From Actinopolymorpha pittospori (GTDB lineage: Bacteria; Actinomycetota; Actinomycetes; Propionibacteriales; Actinopolymorphaceae): DNA of 64,000 nt. The stretch spans positions 8,184,001-8,248,000 of the forward strand of contig NZ_JADBEM010000001.1 of NCBI RefSeq assembly GCF_014873875.1, read 5' to 3'. The notes beneath the pieces are model-generated. The model searched no databases. It saw only the letters and a list, made by a program, of their open reading frames with translations, and was not told the DNA's origin. The translations under genes were made by a program, and so were the position numbers. Each line of letters starts with the position of its first letter. Within the stretch, counting starts at the first letter, position 1. Of this stretch, positions 17,420 through 27,367 are shown piece after piece.

Positions 17420-18415
17420 TCAGCGGGTCAGCAGCGGGTCGATCGCGACCGCGACGAAGAGCAGCGCGAGGTAGAGGTTGGACCAGTGGAAGAACCGCAT
17501 CGGGCGCAGTGCGGGGCCGGACTGTCCCCGCGCGACCCGGCGGACGAGGGCGAACGCCTCGACCATGACGAGCGCGCCCAGAACCGCTGCCGCCACGGGG
17601 TAGAACCACCCGGTGGGTGCGATCGGCCACAGTGCGAGCGAGGCGAGAACCGTCGCGCCGGAGTAGGCGACCACCTGCCAGGCGACCGCGCGTTCGGTGG
17701 CCACCACGGGAAGCATCGGTACGCCGGCCGCCGCGTAGTCCTCGCGGTAACGCATCGCGAGCGTCCAGGTGTGCGGCGGCGTCCAGAAGAACACCACCAG
17801 CACGAGGGCGAGCGGCGCCCAGTCGAGTGAGCCGCGGACCGCGGTCCAGCCGATCGCCACGGGGAAACAGCCCGCGATGCCGCCCCACACGATGTTCTGC
17901 GCCGTACGCCGCTTCAGGACCATCGTGTAGACGAGGATGTAGAAGGCGTTGGCGGCCAGTGCGAGCAGCGCTGAGAGCCAGTTGACGAGCAGCCCCAGCC
18001 AGAGTGTCGCGACCAGTCCGAGCAGGAGTCCGAACATCGCGGCGTTGCGGGGACTCACCGCGTGTCTCGGCAACGGTCGCCGACGTGTACGCCGCATCCG
18101 CTCGTCGATGTCGCGGTCGAGCACGCAGTTGAGGGTGTTGGCGCTCCCCGCCGCGAGGATGCCGCCCAGCACGGTGGCGAGCACCAGGCCGAGGTTGGGC
18201 ACGCCACCCTGGGCGAGGAACATCACCGGCACCGTGGTGACGAGGAGCAGCTCGATGATCCGGGGCTTGGTGAGGGCGACGTAGGCCGAGACGACATCCC
18301 GCCAGCTCGGTCGGCCGGCGGGTGCACCAGGGTGAAGATCCCTCTCGACGGACCCGGAATGGACGGGTCCGGAGTCGACAGCCGCCACGCACACCTCGAA
18401 ACCGGAGAGCACCAA
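17420..18415 (-). CDS. ctaB: Protoheme IX farnesyltransferase (heme O synthase)
   Basis: A 331-residue UbiA-family membrane prenyltransferase that adds farnesyl to heme B to give heme O, the substrate for CtaA. The first Asp-rich motif is in NTLNCVLDRDIDERMRRTR near residue 95, and the second conserved region is in the loop KRRTAQNIVWGG; FFWTPPHTWTLAMRYREDY is the diagnostic heme O synthase segment. About nine membrane spans. The first 35 residues are polar and variable, so a start some 30 codons downstream is possible. It is divergent from tkt, as in other actinobacteria. Confidence 0.94.
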   Translation of the reverse strand: MVLSGFEVCVAAVDSGPVHSGSVERDLHPGAPAGRPSWRDVVSAYVALTKPRIIELLLVTTVPVMFLAQGGVPNLGLVLATVLGGILAAGSANTLNCVLDRDIDERMRRTRRRPLPRHAVSPRNAAMFGLLLGLVATLWLGLLVNWLSALLALAANAFYILVYTMVLKRRTAQNIVWGGIAGCFPVAIGWTAVRGSLDWAPLALVLVVFFWTPPHTWTLAMRYREDYAAAGVPMLPVVATERAVAWQVVAYSGATVLASLALWPIAPTGWFYPVAAAVLGALVMVEAFALVRRVARGQSGPALRPMRFFHWSNLYLALLFVAVAIDPLLTR

Positions 18416-18712
18416 GCCGGACGGTCCGGCCCAAACGATCGGCGGCCAGTCTAAGAGCCGAGTCCCGGTGCCAGTCCGCCGGGCTCGCCGGGTTTGGTCC
18501 GGGACCGCCTCCGGGCGGGCGACGAGCCAGGCCCCGGATGCCTACCTCACCTACCCCATATCAAGGCATTTCCGGGCAGGAGTGGCGTATGCGGAGTGTG
18601 GTGACAAGAGGCCCGGGGCAGGGGGACGGCAGGCGAGCGTAGCCCTACCTGGGTGAGTAGGCTCGCAAGCGATGGCGCTTCCTCAACTCCTCACAAGGAG
18701 CCGATCAGCCGT

Positions 18713-20818
18713 ATGACTGCCAGCCCCGCATCCGAACCCCTGCAGTGGACCGATCTGGACAAGCGAGCCGTCGACACGATCCGAGCGCTCGCCATGGACG
18801 CGGTCGAGAACACCGGCAACGGCCATCCCGGTACGGCGATGAGTCTGGCCCCGGCGGCCTACATGCTGTTCCAGCGGCTGATGCGCTACGACCCTGCCGA
18901 CCCCGACTGGTCCGGACGAGACCGCTTCGTGCTCTCCGCCGGCCACACCAGCCTCACGCTCTACATCCAGCTCTTCTACGCCGGGCTCCTCGATCTCGAC
19001 GACCTGAAGCACTTCCGCCAGTGGGGTAGCCGCACACCCGGCCACCCCGAGCACGGGCACACCCCGGGCGTGGAGACGACGACCGGCCCGTTGGGCCAGG
19101 GCATCGGCAACGCGGTGGGCATGGCCATGGCCGCCCGGCGCGAGCGCGGGCTGCTCGACCCCGAGGCCGCACTCGGTGGGAGCCCGTTCGACCACCGCGT
19201 CTTCACGATCGTGAGCGACGGTGACATCGAGGAGGGCATCAGCCACGAGGCCAGCGCTCTGGCCGCGCACCAGAAGCTCGGCAACCTGGTCGCCCTCTAC
19301 GACGACAACCTGATCTCCATCGAGGACGACACGACGATCGCGAAGTCCGAGGACGTCGGCGCGCGCTACGAGGCCTACGGCTGGCACGTCCAGACCGTGG
19401 AGTGGCGCCGTTCGGAGGACTACGTCGAGGACGTCGAGGCGCTGTGGTCGGCCTACCAGACCGCGCTCGCCGAGACCGACCGCCCGTCCCTGATCGTGCT
19501 CAAGACGATCATCGCCTGGCCCGCCCCGAACGCCCAGAACACCGGCAAGTCCCACGGCTCCGCACTCGGTGCCGACGAGGTCGCCTCGACCAAGGAGATC
19601 CTGGGCTTCGACCCGGCGAAGAGCTTCGTGGTCGAGAAGGACGTGCTCGCCCACGTGCGCCAGCTCCGCGAGCGGGGCGCCGCGCTCCACCACGAGTGGG
19701 ACAAGGCCTACAAGGCCTGGCGCAGCGCCAACCCCGAGCGGACCCAGCTGCACGACCGGATGCGCGAGCGGCGCCTGCCCGACGGCTGGACCGAGCGCAT
19801 TCCGTCGTTCGAGGCCGGCAAGGACGTCGCGACGCGCAAGGCGTCGGGTGCCGTCATCTCGGCCCTCGCCCCGGTTCTCCCGGAGCTGTGGGGAGGCTCG
19901 GCCGACCTCGCGGAGTCCAACAACACGACTCCCGACGGCGAACCCTCCTTCGTGCCGCCCGAGTACGCCACGAAGGAGTTCCCCGGCGACTGGTACGGCC
20001 GGGTGCTCCACTTCGGCATCCGCGAGCACGGCATGGGCGCGATCCTTAACGGCATCGCCCTGCACGGCGGCACCCGCCCCTACGGCGCGACGTTCCTGGT
20101 CTTCAGCGACTACATGCGCCCGTCGGTGCGGCTGGCCGCGCTGATGAAGCTGCCGGTGATCTACGTCTGGACCCACGACTCGGTCGGTCTCGGCGAGGAC
20201 GGGCCGACCCACCAGCCGGTCGAACACCTGGCCGCGCTGCGGGCCATCCCCGGCCTGGAGGTCATCCGGCCGGGCGACGCCAACGAGGCGGCGGCCGCGT
20301 GGCAGTTCGCCCTGTCCCGGCCGAACGCGCCGAAGGGGCTCGCTCTCACCCGGCAGAACCTCCCGACCTTCGACCGCTCCGAGGGCAGCGGCTTTGCGCC
20401 GGCCAGCGAGGTCGGCAAGGGCGGCTACGTCCTCGTCGACGCTCCCGGCGACGGGCTCCCCGACGTCGTGCTGATCGCAACCGGCTCCGAGCTCCAGCTC
20501 GCGGTGGCCGCCCGTGAACAGCTCGCTGCCGAGGGCATCGGCGCGCGGGTCGTCTCGATGCCGTGCGTGGAGTGGTTCGACGACCAGGACCAGGCCTACC
20601 GCGACACCGTGCTCCCGCCCGCCGTCCGGGCGCGGGTCTGTGTCGAGGCCGGGATCGCTCAGCCCTGGCATCGCTTCGCGGGAGACAAGGGAAAGATCGT
20701 GTCCCTGGAACATTTCGGCGCTTCCGCGGATTACAAGACCCTGTTCCGGGAGTTCGGGTTTACGGCGGACTCGGTGGCACAGGCCGCACGGGAGAGCCTC
20801 GCGGCGACTCGCGGTTGA
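18713..20818 (+). CDS. tkt: Transketolase
   Basis: A 701-residue transketolase moving two-carbon units between sugar phosphates in the pentose-phosphate pathway. The N-terminal catalytic histidine is in GNGHPG (residues 36-40); the thiamine-diphosphate/metal motif is SDGDIEEGISHEASALAAH; the pyrimidine-domain motif FGIREHGMGAILNGIALHGG carries the catalytic Glu; DSVGLGEDGPTHQPVEHLA is the substrate phosphate region. ATG 18713 has AAGGAG 12 bases upstream; the open frame continues upstream to 18653 but without family similarity. It starts the plus-strand pentose-phosphate operon. Confidence 0.97.
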   Translation: MTASPASEPLQWTDLDKRAVDTIRALAMDAVENTGNGHPGTAMSLAPAAYMLFQRLMRYDPADPDWSGRDRFVLSAGHTSLTLYIQLFYAGLLDLDDLKHFRQWGSRTPGHPEHGHTPGVETTTGPLGQGIGNAVGMAMAARRERGLLDPEAALGGSPFDHRVFTIVSDGDIEEGISHEASALAAHQKLGNLVALYDDNLISIEDDTTIAKSEDVGARYEAYGWHVQTVEWRRSEDYVEDVEALWSAYQTALAETDRPSLIVLKTIIAWPAPNAQNTGKSHGSALGADEVASTKEILGFDPAKSFVVEKDVLAHVRQLRERGAALHHEWDKAYKAWRSANPERTQLHDRMRERRLPDGWTERIPSFEAGKDVATRKASGAVISALAPVLPELWGGSADLAESNNTTPDGEPSFVPPEYATKEFPGDWYGRVLHFGIREHGMGAILNGIALHGGTRPYGATFLVFSDYMRPSVRLAALMKLPVIYVWTHDSVGLGEDGPTHQPVEHLAALRAIPGLEVIRPGDANEAAAAWQFALSRPNAPKGLALTRQNLPTFDRSEGSGFAPASEVGKGGYVLVDAPGDGLPDVVLIATGSELQLAVAAREQLAAEGIGARVVSMPCVEWFDDQDQAYRDTVLPPAVRARVCVEAGIAQPWHRFAGDKGKIVSLEHFGASADYKTLFREFGFTADSVAQAARESLAATRG

Positions 20819-20852
20819 GCAGCCGGCGCCACCGGCAGTGGAAGGAGAACGG

Positions 20853-21959
20853 ATGAACGACCGACTTGCCGAACTGTCCGGCTCAGGTGTGGCCATCTGG
20901 ATCGACGACGTGTCCCGGCGCCGACTCAGCACGGGCAACCTGGCCGAACTCATCAAGGACAAGAACGTCGTCGGGGTCACCAGCAACCCGACGATCTTCG
21001 CGAAGGCGCTCAGCAACGCCGACGACTACGCCGACCAGACGCGTGATCTCGCCGTCCGCGGCGTCGATCTCGAGGAGGCCGTACGCGCGATCACGACGTA
21101 CGACATCCGCTGGGCGGCCGACGTGCTGCGTCCGGTCTATGACCGCAGCAACGGTGTCGACGGCCGCGTGTCGCTCGAGATCGACCCCCGCCTCGCGCGG
21201 GAGACCGACAAGACGATCGCCGAGGCCCGCGCGCTGTGGCGGCTCGTCGACCGGCCGAACCTCTTCATCAAGATCCCGGCCACGGCCGAGGGTCTGCCGG
21301 CGATCACGGCGGCGCTCGCGGCGGGCATCAGTGTCAACGTGACGTTGATCTTCGCCCTCGACCGCTACCGCGCCGTGATGGACGCCTTCATGACCGGTCT
21401 GGAGCAGGCCAAGGCCAACGGCCACGACCTGTCGAAGATCGCGAGTGTGGCGTCCTTCTTCGTGAGCCGGGTCGACACCGAGGTCGACAAGCGCCTCGAC
21501 AAGATCGGCACGGAGCAGGCCAAGGAGCTTCGTGGGAAGGCCGCGATCGCCAACGCGCGGCTGGCCTTCGAGGCCTACGAGCAGGCGTTCGGCACCCAGC
21601 GCTGGAAGGCGTTGGAGGCCGCGGGTGCGCTACCGCAGCGTCCCCTGTGGGCGTCCACGTCCACGAAGGACCCCAACCTGCCCGACACGATCTACGTCAC
21701 CGAACTCGTGACGCAGGGCGTCGTCAACACCATGCCGGAGGCGACGCTGGTGGCCTTCGCCGATCACGGTGAGGTCCACGGCGACACGGTCCGCGGCACC
21801 TACGACGAGGCCCGCAAGGTGATCGCCGACCTCGAGGCCCTCGGCATCAGCTACGACGACGTGGTGAACGTGCTCGAGGACGAGGGCGTCGAGAAGTTCG
21901 CCGCCAGCTGGAAGGAACTCCTCGAGTCGGTGAGCAAGGAACTCAAGGGGGCCAAGTAG
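20853..21959 (+). CDS. tal: Transaldolase
   Basis: A 368-residue transaldolase of the longer TalB-unlike, actinobacterial/cyanobacterial subfamily. The Schiff-base lysine is in PNLFIKIPATAEG near residue 138; VTSNPTIFAKA near residue 44 and SVNVTLIFALDRYRAVM are other family blocks. ATG 20853 follows GAAGGAG by 6 bases, 34 bases after tkt. The stop TAG shares its last base with the GTG of pgi, so the two are coupled. Confidence 0.96.
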   Translation: MNDRLAELSGSGVAIWIDDVSRRRLSTGNLAELIKDKNVVGVTSNPTIFAKALSNADDYADQTRDLAVRGVDLEEAVRAITTYDIRWAADVLRPVYDRSNGVDGRVSLEIDPRLARETDKTIAEARALWRLVDRPNLFIKIPATAEGLPAITAALAAGISVNVTLIFALDRYRAVMDAFMTGLEQAKANGHDLSKIASVASFFVSRVDTEVDKRLDKIGTEQAKELRGKAAIANARLAFEAYEQAFGTQRWKALEAAGALPQRPLWASTSTKDPNLPDTIYVTELVTQGVVNTMPEATLVAFADHGEVHGDTVRGTYDEARKVIADLEALGISYDDVVNVLEDEGVEKFAASWKELLESVSKELKGAK

Positions 21960-23578
21960 TGACGACGGAGAGCCTCTCTGTCGCGGTAGAACGGCCCCAC
22001 AGCGACGTCCTCAGTCGCCTCATCGACGACCAGGTGGCGTCCTCCCTCGCCGCGAAGGACCCGACCCTGTGGGGCCCGGAGGCCGAGCCGGAGGCATCTG
22101 TCCGGCTCGGCTGGGTCGACCTACCCCGTGCGTCGCGTCCACTGCTGGCGGAGATCGACGCGCTGCGCGCCGATCTGCGCCAGGAGGGGCTCGACCACAT
22201 CGTGCTGGCGGGTATGGGCGGATCCTCCCTCGCACCCGAGGTGATCACCGCCACCGCCGGCGTCGAGCTCACGGTGCTCGACTCCACCGATCCGTCCGTC
22301 ATCCGCCGGGCGATCGACGACCGTCTCGAGCGGACCGTGCTCGTCGTGTCGAGCAAGTCCGGCTCGACGGTCGAGACCGACAGCCACCGCCGCGCCTACC
22401 TTCGTGCCTTCGCCGACGCGGGTGTCGACGGGCCGAGCCGGATCGTGGTCGTCACCGATCCGGGTTCGCCGCTCGCGAAGATCGCCGAGTCCGAGGGCTA
22501 TCGCAAGGTCTTCCTCGCCGATCCCAACGTCGGCGGCCGCTACAGCGCCCTGTCGGCGTTCGGACTCGTCCCCGCAGGCCTCGCCGGTGTCGACGTCGCC
22601 GACCTGCTGGACGAGGCCGAGGCGGTCACCCCCACGCTCCGGCTCGACTCGAGCGGCAATCCGGCCCTGCTGCTCGCCGCGTGCCTCGGCGGCGGCCACA
22701 ACGAGGGCCACGACAAGGTCGCCCTGGGCAAGGGCGCCAGTACCAACACCGGTTTCGGGGCCTGGGCCGAGCAGCTGATCGCCGAGTCGACCGGCAAGCT
22801 CGGCAAGGGACTCCTCCCGGTCGATCTCGGTGGAACGGGTGGCACCACCCCCGGCTGGGCCAGGCCGGGCGACGACGTGACGTCCGTCGCCCTCGGTTCG
22901 CCGCACCACTCCCAGGCCGGCCAGATCATCACCGACGGCCCGCTGGGAGCGATGTTCCAGCTCTGGGAAACGGCCGTCGCGATGGCCGGCCGAGTGATCG
23001 GGATCAACCCGTTCGACCAGCCCAACGTCGAGGAGGCCAAGCGGGCCGCGCGGGCCCTGCTCGACCAGCCACCGGCGTCCTCCGACGCGCCGCCACCGGC
23101 CTACGTCGACGGTGCGGTGGAGGTCTACGGCGACGAGGACCTGTTGCGCGGTGCCACGACGGTCCGCGACGCGCTCGCCGCGATCGCCGCGGCCGTGCCC
23201 GCGCAGGGCTACCTCGCGGTGCTCGCCTACCTCGACCGGGAGGTGGACGGCCAGGCCGCCGCGCTCCGGGAGGCTCTGGGCGGGCGCGCGCACTTCCAGG
23301 TCACCTTCGGGTGGGGACCTCGGTTCCTCCACTCGACCGGGCAGTACCACAAGGGTGGCCATCCCAACGGGGCGTTCGTCGAGATCACCGGTGCCATCGC
23401 CGAGGACCTCGACGTGCCGGACCGTCCCTACACGTTCGGCCAGCTCATCACCGCACAGGCCGCCGGTGACCTGGCCGTTCTACGGGACAAGGGGTTGCCC
23501 ACCCTGCGACTTCATCTCACCGACCGGAAAGCCGGCCTCGCCCAGCTTCTGGAAGCGGCCGGAAAGGTGTCTTCATGA
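21959..23578 (+). CDS. pgi: Glucose-6-phosphate isomerase
   Basis: A 539-residue isomerase interconverting glucose-6-P and fructose-6-P. Two SIS sugar-phosphate domains are seen: GMGGSS at residues 85-90 and SSKSGSTVETD at 131-141 in the first; the second follows from about 230. This is the divergent form found next to tal in actinobacteria, not the E. coli type. The GTG start overlaps the tal stop by one base (TAGTG), and the end overlaps zwf by 4 bases, giving tight coupling in the operon. Confidence 0.93.
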   Translation: MTTESLSVAVERPHSDVLSRLIDDQVASSLAAKDPTLWGPEAEPEASVRLGWVDLPRASRPLLAEIDALRADLRQEGLDHIVLAGMGGSSLAPEVITATAGVELTVLDSTDPSVIRRAIDDRLERTVLVVSSKSGSTVETDSHRRAYLRAFADAGVDGPSRIVVVTDPGSPLAKIAESEGYRKVFLADPNVGGRYSALSAFGLVPAGLAGVDVADLLDEAEAVTPTLRLDSSGNPALLLAACLGGGHNEGHDKVALGKGASTNTGFGAWAEQLIAESTGKLGKGLLPVDLGGTGGTTPGWARPGDDVTSVALGSPHHSQAGQIITDGPLGAMFQLWETAVAMAGRVIGINPFDQPNVEEAKRAARALLDQPPASSDAPPPAYVDGAVEVYGDEDLLRGATTVRDALAAIAAAVPAQGYLAVLAYLDREVDGQAAALREALGGRAHFQVTFGWGPRFLHSTGQYHKGGHPNGAFVEITGAIAEDLDVPDRPYTFGQLITAQAAGDLAVLRDKGLPTLRLHLTDRKAGLAQLLEAAGKVSS

Positions 23579-25218
23579 CCGACGAGCAAAACACGGCGGG
23601 GACCGCTGTCGCGGACGGCGGCGCACCGAACGTCGTGGGTGTGCCCGCCGAGACCGAACCGTTGGGCGTGGCCGCCGCGGCCCTTGCCCTCACGCCGCCG
23701 GAGGACAATCCTCTCCGCGATCCCCAGGACCGCCGACTCCCCCGCATCGCCGGCCCGTGCGGCCTGGTGATCTTCGGGGTGACCGGCGACCTCGCCCGTA
23801 AGAAGCTGATGCCGGCCGTCTACGACCTCGCCAACCGTGGGTTGCTCCCGCCGGGCTTCGCCCTGGTGGGTTTCGCCCGCCGCGACTGGGCGAACGAGGA
23901 CTTCGAGCAGGTCGTCCACGACGCGGTCAAGGAGTACGCCCGGACGCCGTTCCGCGAGGAGGTCTGGAAGCAGCTGTCGGAGGGCTTCCGCTTCGTCCCG
24001 GGCGAACTCGACGACGACGCTTCGTTCGTCCGGCTCCGCGAGACGATCGACGAACTCGACCGTGAGCGCGGCACCAACGGCAACCACGTGTTCTACCTCT
24101 CGGTGCCGCCGAAGCTGTTCCCGACGACCGTCCGGCAGCTGAAGAAGCACGGACTGGCCGACCAGAGCCCCGAAAACTGGCGCCGCGTCGTGGTGGAGAA
24201 GCCGTTCGGCCACAACCTCGAGAGTGCTCAGGAGCTCAACGCCATCGTCTCGGAGGTCTTCTCCCCTGAGCAGGTGTTCCGCATCGACCACTACCTCGGC
24301 AAGGAGACGGTGCAGAACATCCTGGCGCTGCGCTTCGCCAACCAGATGTTCGAGCCGGTCTGGAACGCCAACTACGTCGACCACCTGCAGATCACCATGG
24401 CCGAGGACGTCGGCATCGGTGGCCGCGCGGGCTACTACGACGGGATCGGCGCGGCCCGCGACGTCATCCAGAACCACCTGCTCCAGCTGATGGCGCTCAC
24501 CGCCATGGAGGAGCCGGTGAGCTTCGACGCCAAGAGCCTGCGGATCGAGAAGCAGAAGGTGCTCGCGGCCGTCCACCTCCCGGACCGCCTCGACCTGCAC
24601 ACCGCACACGGCCACTACTCCGAGGGGTGGGCCGGCGGCCTGAAGGTCCGGGGCTACCTCCAGGAGGAGGGCATCCCGGCCGACACCCGCACCGAGACCT
24701 ACGCCGCGATCAAGCTCGAGATCGACACCAGGCGCTGGGCGGGCGTACCCATCTACCTGCGCACCGGCAAGCGACTCGCTCGCCGGGTGACCGAGGTGGC
24801 GGTGGTCTTCAAGAAGGCCCCGCACCTCCCGTTCGCCTCGACCGCGACGGAGGAACTCGGCAACAACACCCTGGTGATGCGGATCCAGCCCGACGAGGGG
24901 ATCACGCTGCGGTTCGGTTCGAAGGTGCCCGGCAGCCAGATGGAGATCCGGGACGTCACGATGGACTTCGCCTACGGCGGCGCGTTCACCGAGTCCTCGC
25001 CGGAGGCCTACGAGCGGCTCATCCTCGACGTCTTGCTGGGTGACTCCCCGCTGTTCCCCCAGCACGAGGAGGTCGAGCTGTCCTGGCGGATTCTCGACCC
25101 GATCGTCGGCTACTGGGCCGAGCACGACAAGCCAGAGCAATACCCCGCGGGTACGTGGGGACCGGCGTCCGCCGACGAGATGCTGGCCCGCGACGGTCGG
25201 GCCTGGAGGCGTCCGTGA
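23575..25218 (+). CDS. zwf: Glucose-6-phosphate 1-dehydrogenase
   Basis: A 547-residue G6PDH making 6-phosphogluconolactone and NADPH. The NADP Rossmann motif is GVTGDLARKKL at residues 68-78, and the active-site motif RIDHYLGKETVQN begins near residue 236 with Asp238 and His239. VVEKPFGHNLESA lies just before it. The first 55 residues form an N-terminal extension rich in Ala/Pro compared with the usual length of about 500. ATGA coupling to pgi and GTGA coupling to opcA place it mid-operon, with OpcA as its activating partner. Confidence 0.97.
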   Translation: MTDEQNTAGTAVADGGAPNVVGVPAETEPLGVAAAALALTPPEDNPLRDPQDRRLPRIAGPCGLVIFGVTGDLARKKLMPAVYDLANRGLLPPGFALVGFARRDWANEDFEQVVHDAVKEYARTPFREEVWKQLSEGFRFVPGELDDDASFVRLRETIDELDRERGTNGNHVFYLSVPPKLFPTTVRQLKKHGLADQSPENWRRVVVEKPFGHNLESAQELNAIVSEVFSPEQVFRIDHYLGKETVQNILALRFANQMFEPVWNANYVDHLQITMAEDVGIGGRAGYYDGIGAARDVIQNHLLQLMALTAMEEPVSFDAKSLRIEKQKVLAAVHLPDRLDLHTAHGHYSEGWAGGLKVRGYLQEEGIPADTRTETYAAIKLEIDTRRWAGVPIYLRTGKRLARRVTEVAVVFKKAPHLPFASTATEELGNNTLVMRIQPDEGITLRFGSKVPGSQMEIRDVTMDFAYGGAFTESSPEAYERLILDVLLGDSPLFPQHEEVELSWRILDPIVGYWAEHDKPEQYPAGTWGPASADEMLARDGRAWRRP

Positions 25219-26588
25219 TCATCGACCTGTCCAACACCACCGCCAGCAAGATCGCCTCGGCGCTGGTCAAGGCGCGCCGCAGCGCGGGTAGCCCTGCCAT
25301 GGGCATGGTGCTCACGCTGATCGTGGTGGCCGACGAGAGCAACCACTACGACGCCATGAAGGCGGCCATGGAGGCGGCGAAGGAACACCCGTCGCGCATC
25401 CTCGGGGTCATCCCCCGGGGCGGCCGTGGCGCCGCCCGTCTCGACGCCGAGGTACGCGTCGGAGGCGAGAGTGGATCGGGCGAGAGCGTGCTGCTCCGCC
25501 TCTACGGCGAACTCTCCCGGCACGCCGAGTCGGTCGTGATGCCGCTGCTGCTGCCGGAGTCCCCCGTCGTCGTCTGGTGGCCCAACAAGGCGCCGGACGT
25601 ACCTTCGGAGGATCCCGTCGGGCAGCTTTCCCAGCGGCGGGTCACCGACGCGGCGGCGTCGCGGCGACCGCTCGCCACCCTGTCGGGCTTCTGCCACCGC
25701 TACCAGCCGGGCGACACCGACCTGTCCTGGACGCGGACCACACCGTGGCGGGCACTGCTCGCCGCCGCCCTGGACCAGCCGCACGGAGCGATCTCCGCGG
25801 CGACCGTCGAGGCCGAGCGCGGCAACGCCAGCGCCGACCTGCTCGCCGCGTGGATCGGCGGCCGGCTGGGGATCCCCACCAAGATCAAGGTCAGTCGGGG
25901 TCCTGGCATCACCGCGGCGATCCTGCACACCGACCGCGGCGACCTGTCGATCACTCGCCCCGACGGCCGGCTCGCGCAGTACTCCGTTCCGGGCCAGCCC
26001 AACCGGCACGTGGCGCTGAAGCGCCGCGAGACCTACGAGCTGCTGGCCGAGGAGCTGCGCCGCCTCGACCCCGACGACGTCTACGCCGAAACCGTCGACG
26101 AGCTACTACGTCGTACGACCGGTGGCGGCGAGCAGCTGGTCGAGGCCGGTGCCAGGCGAGCGTCGGGTGCCACCACGGCCAACGGCGCGACCGCCACCAG
26201 GGCCTCCACCGATTCCGGCGACTCGGCCGGCTCAACCAACTCGACTCGCTCGGCCAACTCGACCGGCTCCCGCGACTCGGCCGGCTCCGGCGACAAGGAC
26301 ACGGCGAAGAAGACGCCGGCCAAGAAGTCCGCCGCGAAGAAGGCACCGGCCAAGAAGTCGGCGGCGAAGAAGACGCCCGCGAAGAAGACCTCGCCCGCGG
26401 CGCGGGCCACCGCCACGAAGTCGGCAGCCACCCTGTCGACCGCGGCCGGGTCCGCGGCGAAGAAGGCGGCGAAGAAGGCGGCGAAGTCGGCTTCCTCGAC
26501 TGGCCAGAAGTCCACCGCTCGTGGTGGGTCGGCGCGGAAGGCGACGTCCCGCAAGTCCGCTTCAGGTTCCTCCGAGGCGGGCCGATGA
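25215..26588 (+). CDS. opcA: G6PDH assembly/activator protein OpcA with a histone-H1-like tail
   Basis: A 457-residue protein. Residues 1-310 are the OpcA domain (MIIDLSNTTASKIASAL, VWWPNKAP, TRTTPWRALLAAALD), needed for full activity of the neighbouring G6PDH. GTG 25215 overlaps the zwf stop (GTGA). The C-terminal part is unusual: a Ser/Thr/Asn/Gly-rich linker at about 320-360 and then about 95 residues of repeated KKTPAKKS / AKKAPAKKS type, Lys/Ala/Pro/Ser-rich as in eukaryotic H1 and bacterial Hup/HupS tails. Such a tail would be expected to bind nucleic acid or polyphosphate. The base composition matches the neighbours, so no sign of recent transfer. Confidence 0.92.
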   Translation: MIIDLSNTTASKIASALVKARRSAGSPAMGMVLTLIVVADESNHYDAMKAAMEAAKEHPSRILGVIPRGGRGAARLDAEVRVGGESGSGESVLLRLYGELSRHAESVVMPLLLPESPVVVWWPNKAPDVPSEDPVGQLSQRRVTDAAASRRPLATLSGFCHRYQPGDTDLSWTRTTPWRALLAAALDQPHGAISAATVEAERGNASADLLAAWIGGRLGIPTKIKVSRGPGITAAILHTDRGDLSITRPDGRLAQYSVPGQPNRHVALKRRETYELLAEELRRLDPDDVYAETVDELLRRTTGGGEQLVEAGARRASGATTANGATATRASTDSGDSAGSTNSTRSANSTGSRDSAGSGDKDTAKKTPAKKSAAKKAPAKKSAAKKTPAKKTSPAARATATKSAATLSTAAGSAAKKAAKKAAKSASSTGQKSTARGGSARKATSRKSASGSSEAGR

Positions 26589-27367
26589 GCACGCCCGAGA
26601 TCGTCGTCCACGCTGACAAGGAACTCCTCGCGCGGGCCGTGGCTGCCCGCCTGGTGACCCGGCTGGTCGACGTCCAGGCCAGCCGTGGCACCGCGTCCGT
26701 CGTCCTCACCGGCGGCGGCATCGGCACCGGCGTCCTCGCGGCCCTGGCCGAGTCCCCTGCCCGCGACGCCATTGACTGGCGGCAGCTGTCGGTGTGGTGG
26801 GGCGACGAGCGGTTCCTGCCCTCCGGCGATCCCGAGCGCAACGAGACCAGTGCCCGGGCCGCCCTGCTCGACCACGTACCGGTCGACCCGGCGCGAGTGC
26901 ATCCGATGGGCGCCACGGACGGTCCCGACGGCAAGGACGCCGAGGCCGCGGCCAACAGGTACGCCGAGGAGCTCGCCGCCGCCGTGCGCACCGAGGATCA
27001 CGGCCCGGTTCCGCGGTTCGACGTCCTGATGCTCGGCGTGGGCCCGGACGGTCACGTCGCCTCGATGTTCCCCGAGCACCCCGGGGTCCATGAGGACCAG
27101 CGCCAGGTGGTCGCCGTGCACGGGTCGCCGAAGCCGCCGCCGACCCGGCTGTCGCTGACGTTCCCGGCCCTCAACGCCGCCCGCGAGGTGTGGTTCCTGG
27201 TCTCCGGTGAGGAGAAGGCCGGGGCCGTACGCCTGGCCCTCGGCGGTGCCGGACCGGTGCAGATCCCGGCCACCGGCGTCCGCGGACAGCAGCGGATCCT
27301 GTGGCTGCTCGACCGGGCCGCCGCCAAGGAGCTTCCGCCCGACCTCACCCGCCCCGGCTCGCGCTGA
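26585..27367 (+). CDS. pgl: 6-phosphogluconolactonase
   Basis: A 260-residue enzyme of the glucosamine-isomerase/lactonase fold that hydrolyses 6-phosphogluconolactone. Motifs are LTGGGIGTGVLAAL, WWGDERFLPSGDPERNE and LMLGVGPDGHVASMFPEHP, the last with the catalytic His. The ATG overlaps the opcA stop (ATGA). It is the last gene of the pentose-phosphate operon; its 3' end overlaps the convergent lacI-type gene by 23 bases, and no terminator is visible between them. Confidence 0.95.
   Translation: MSTPEIVVHADKELLARAVAARLVTRLVDVQASRGTASVVLTGGGIGTGVLAALAESPARDAIDWRQLSVWWGDERFLPSGDPERNETSARAALLDHVPVDPARVHPMGATDGPDGKDAEAAANRYAEELAAAVRTEDHGPVPRFDVLMLGVGPDGHVASMFPEHPGVHEDQRQVVAVHGSPKPPPTRLSLTFPALNAAREVWFLVSGEEKAGAVRLALGGAGPVQIPATGVRGQQRILWLLDRAAAKELPPDLTRPGSR

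Noticed and set aside
18683..21016. A 777-codon minus-strand open frame opposite tkt.
   Set aside because: It is the mirror of the transketolase gene, with low-complexity composition typical of antisense frames in high-GC DNA.
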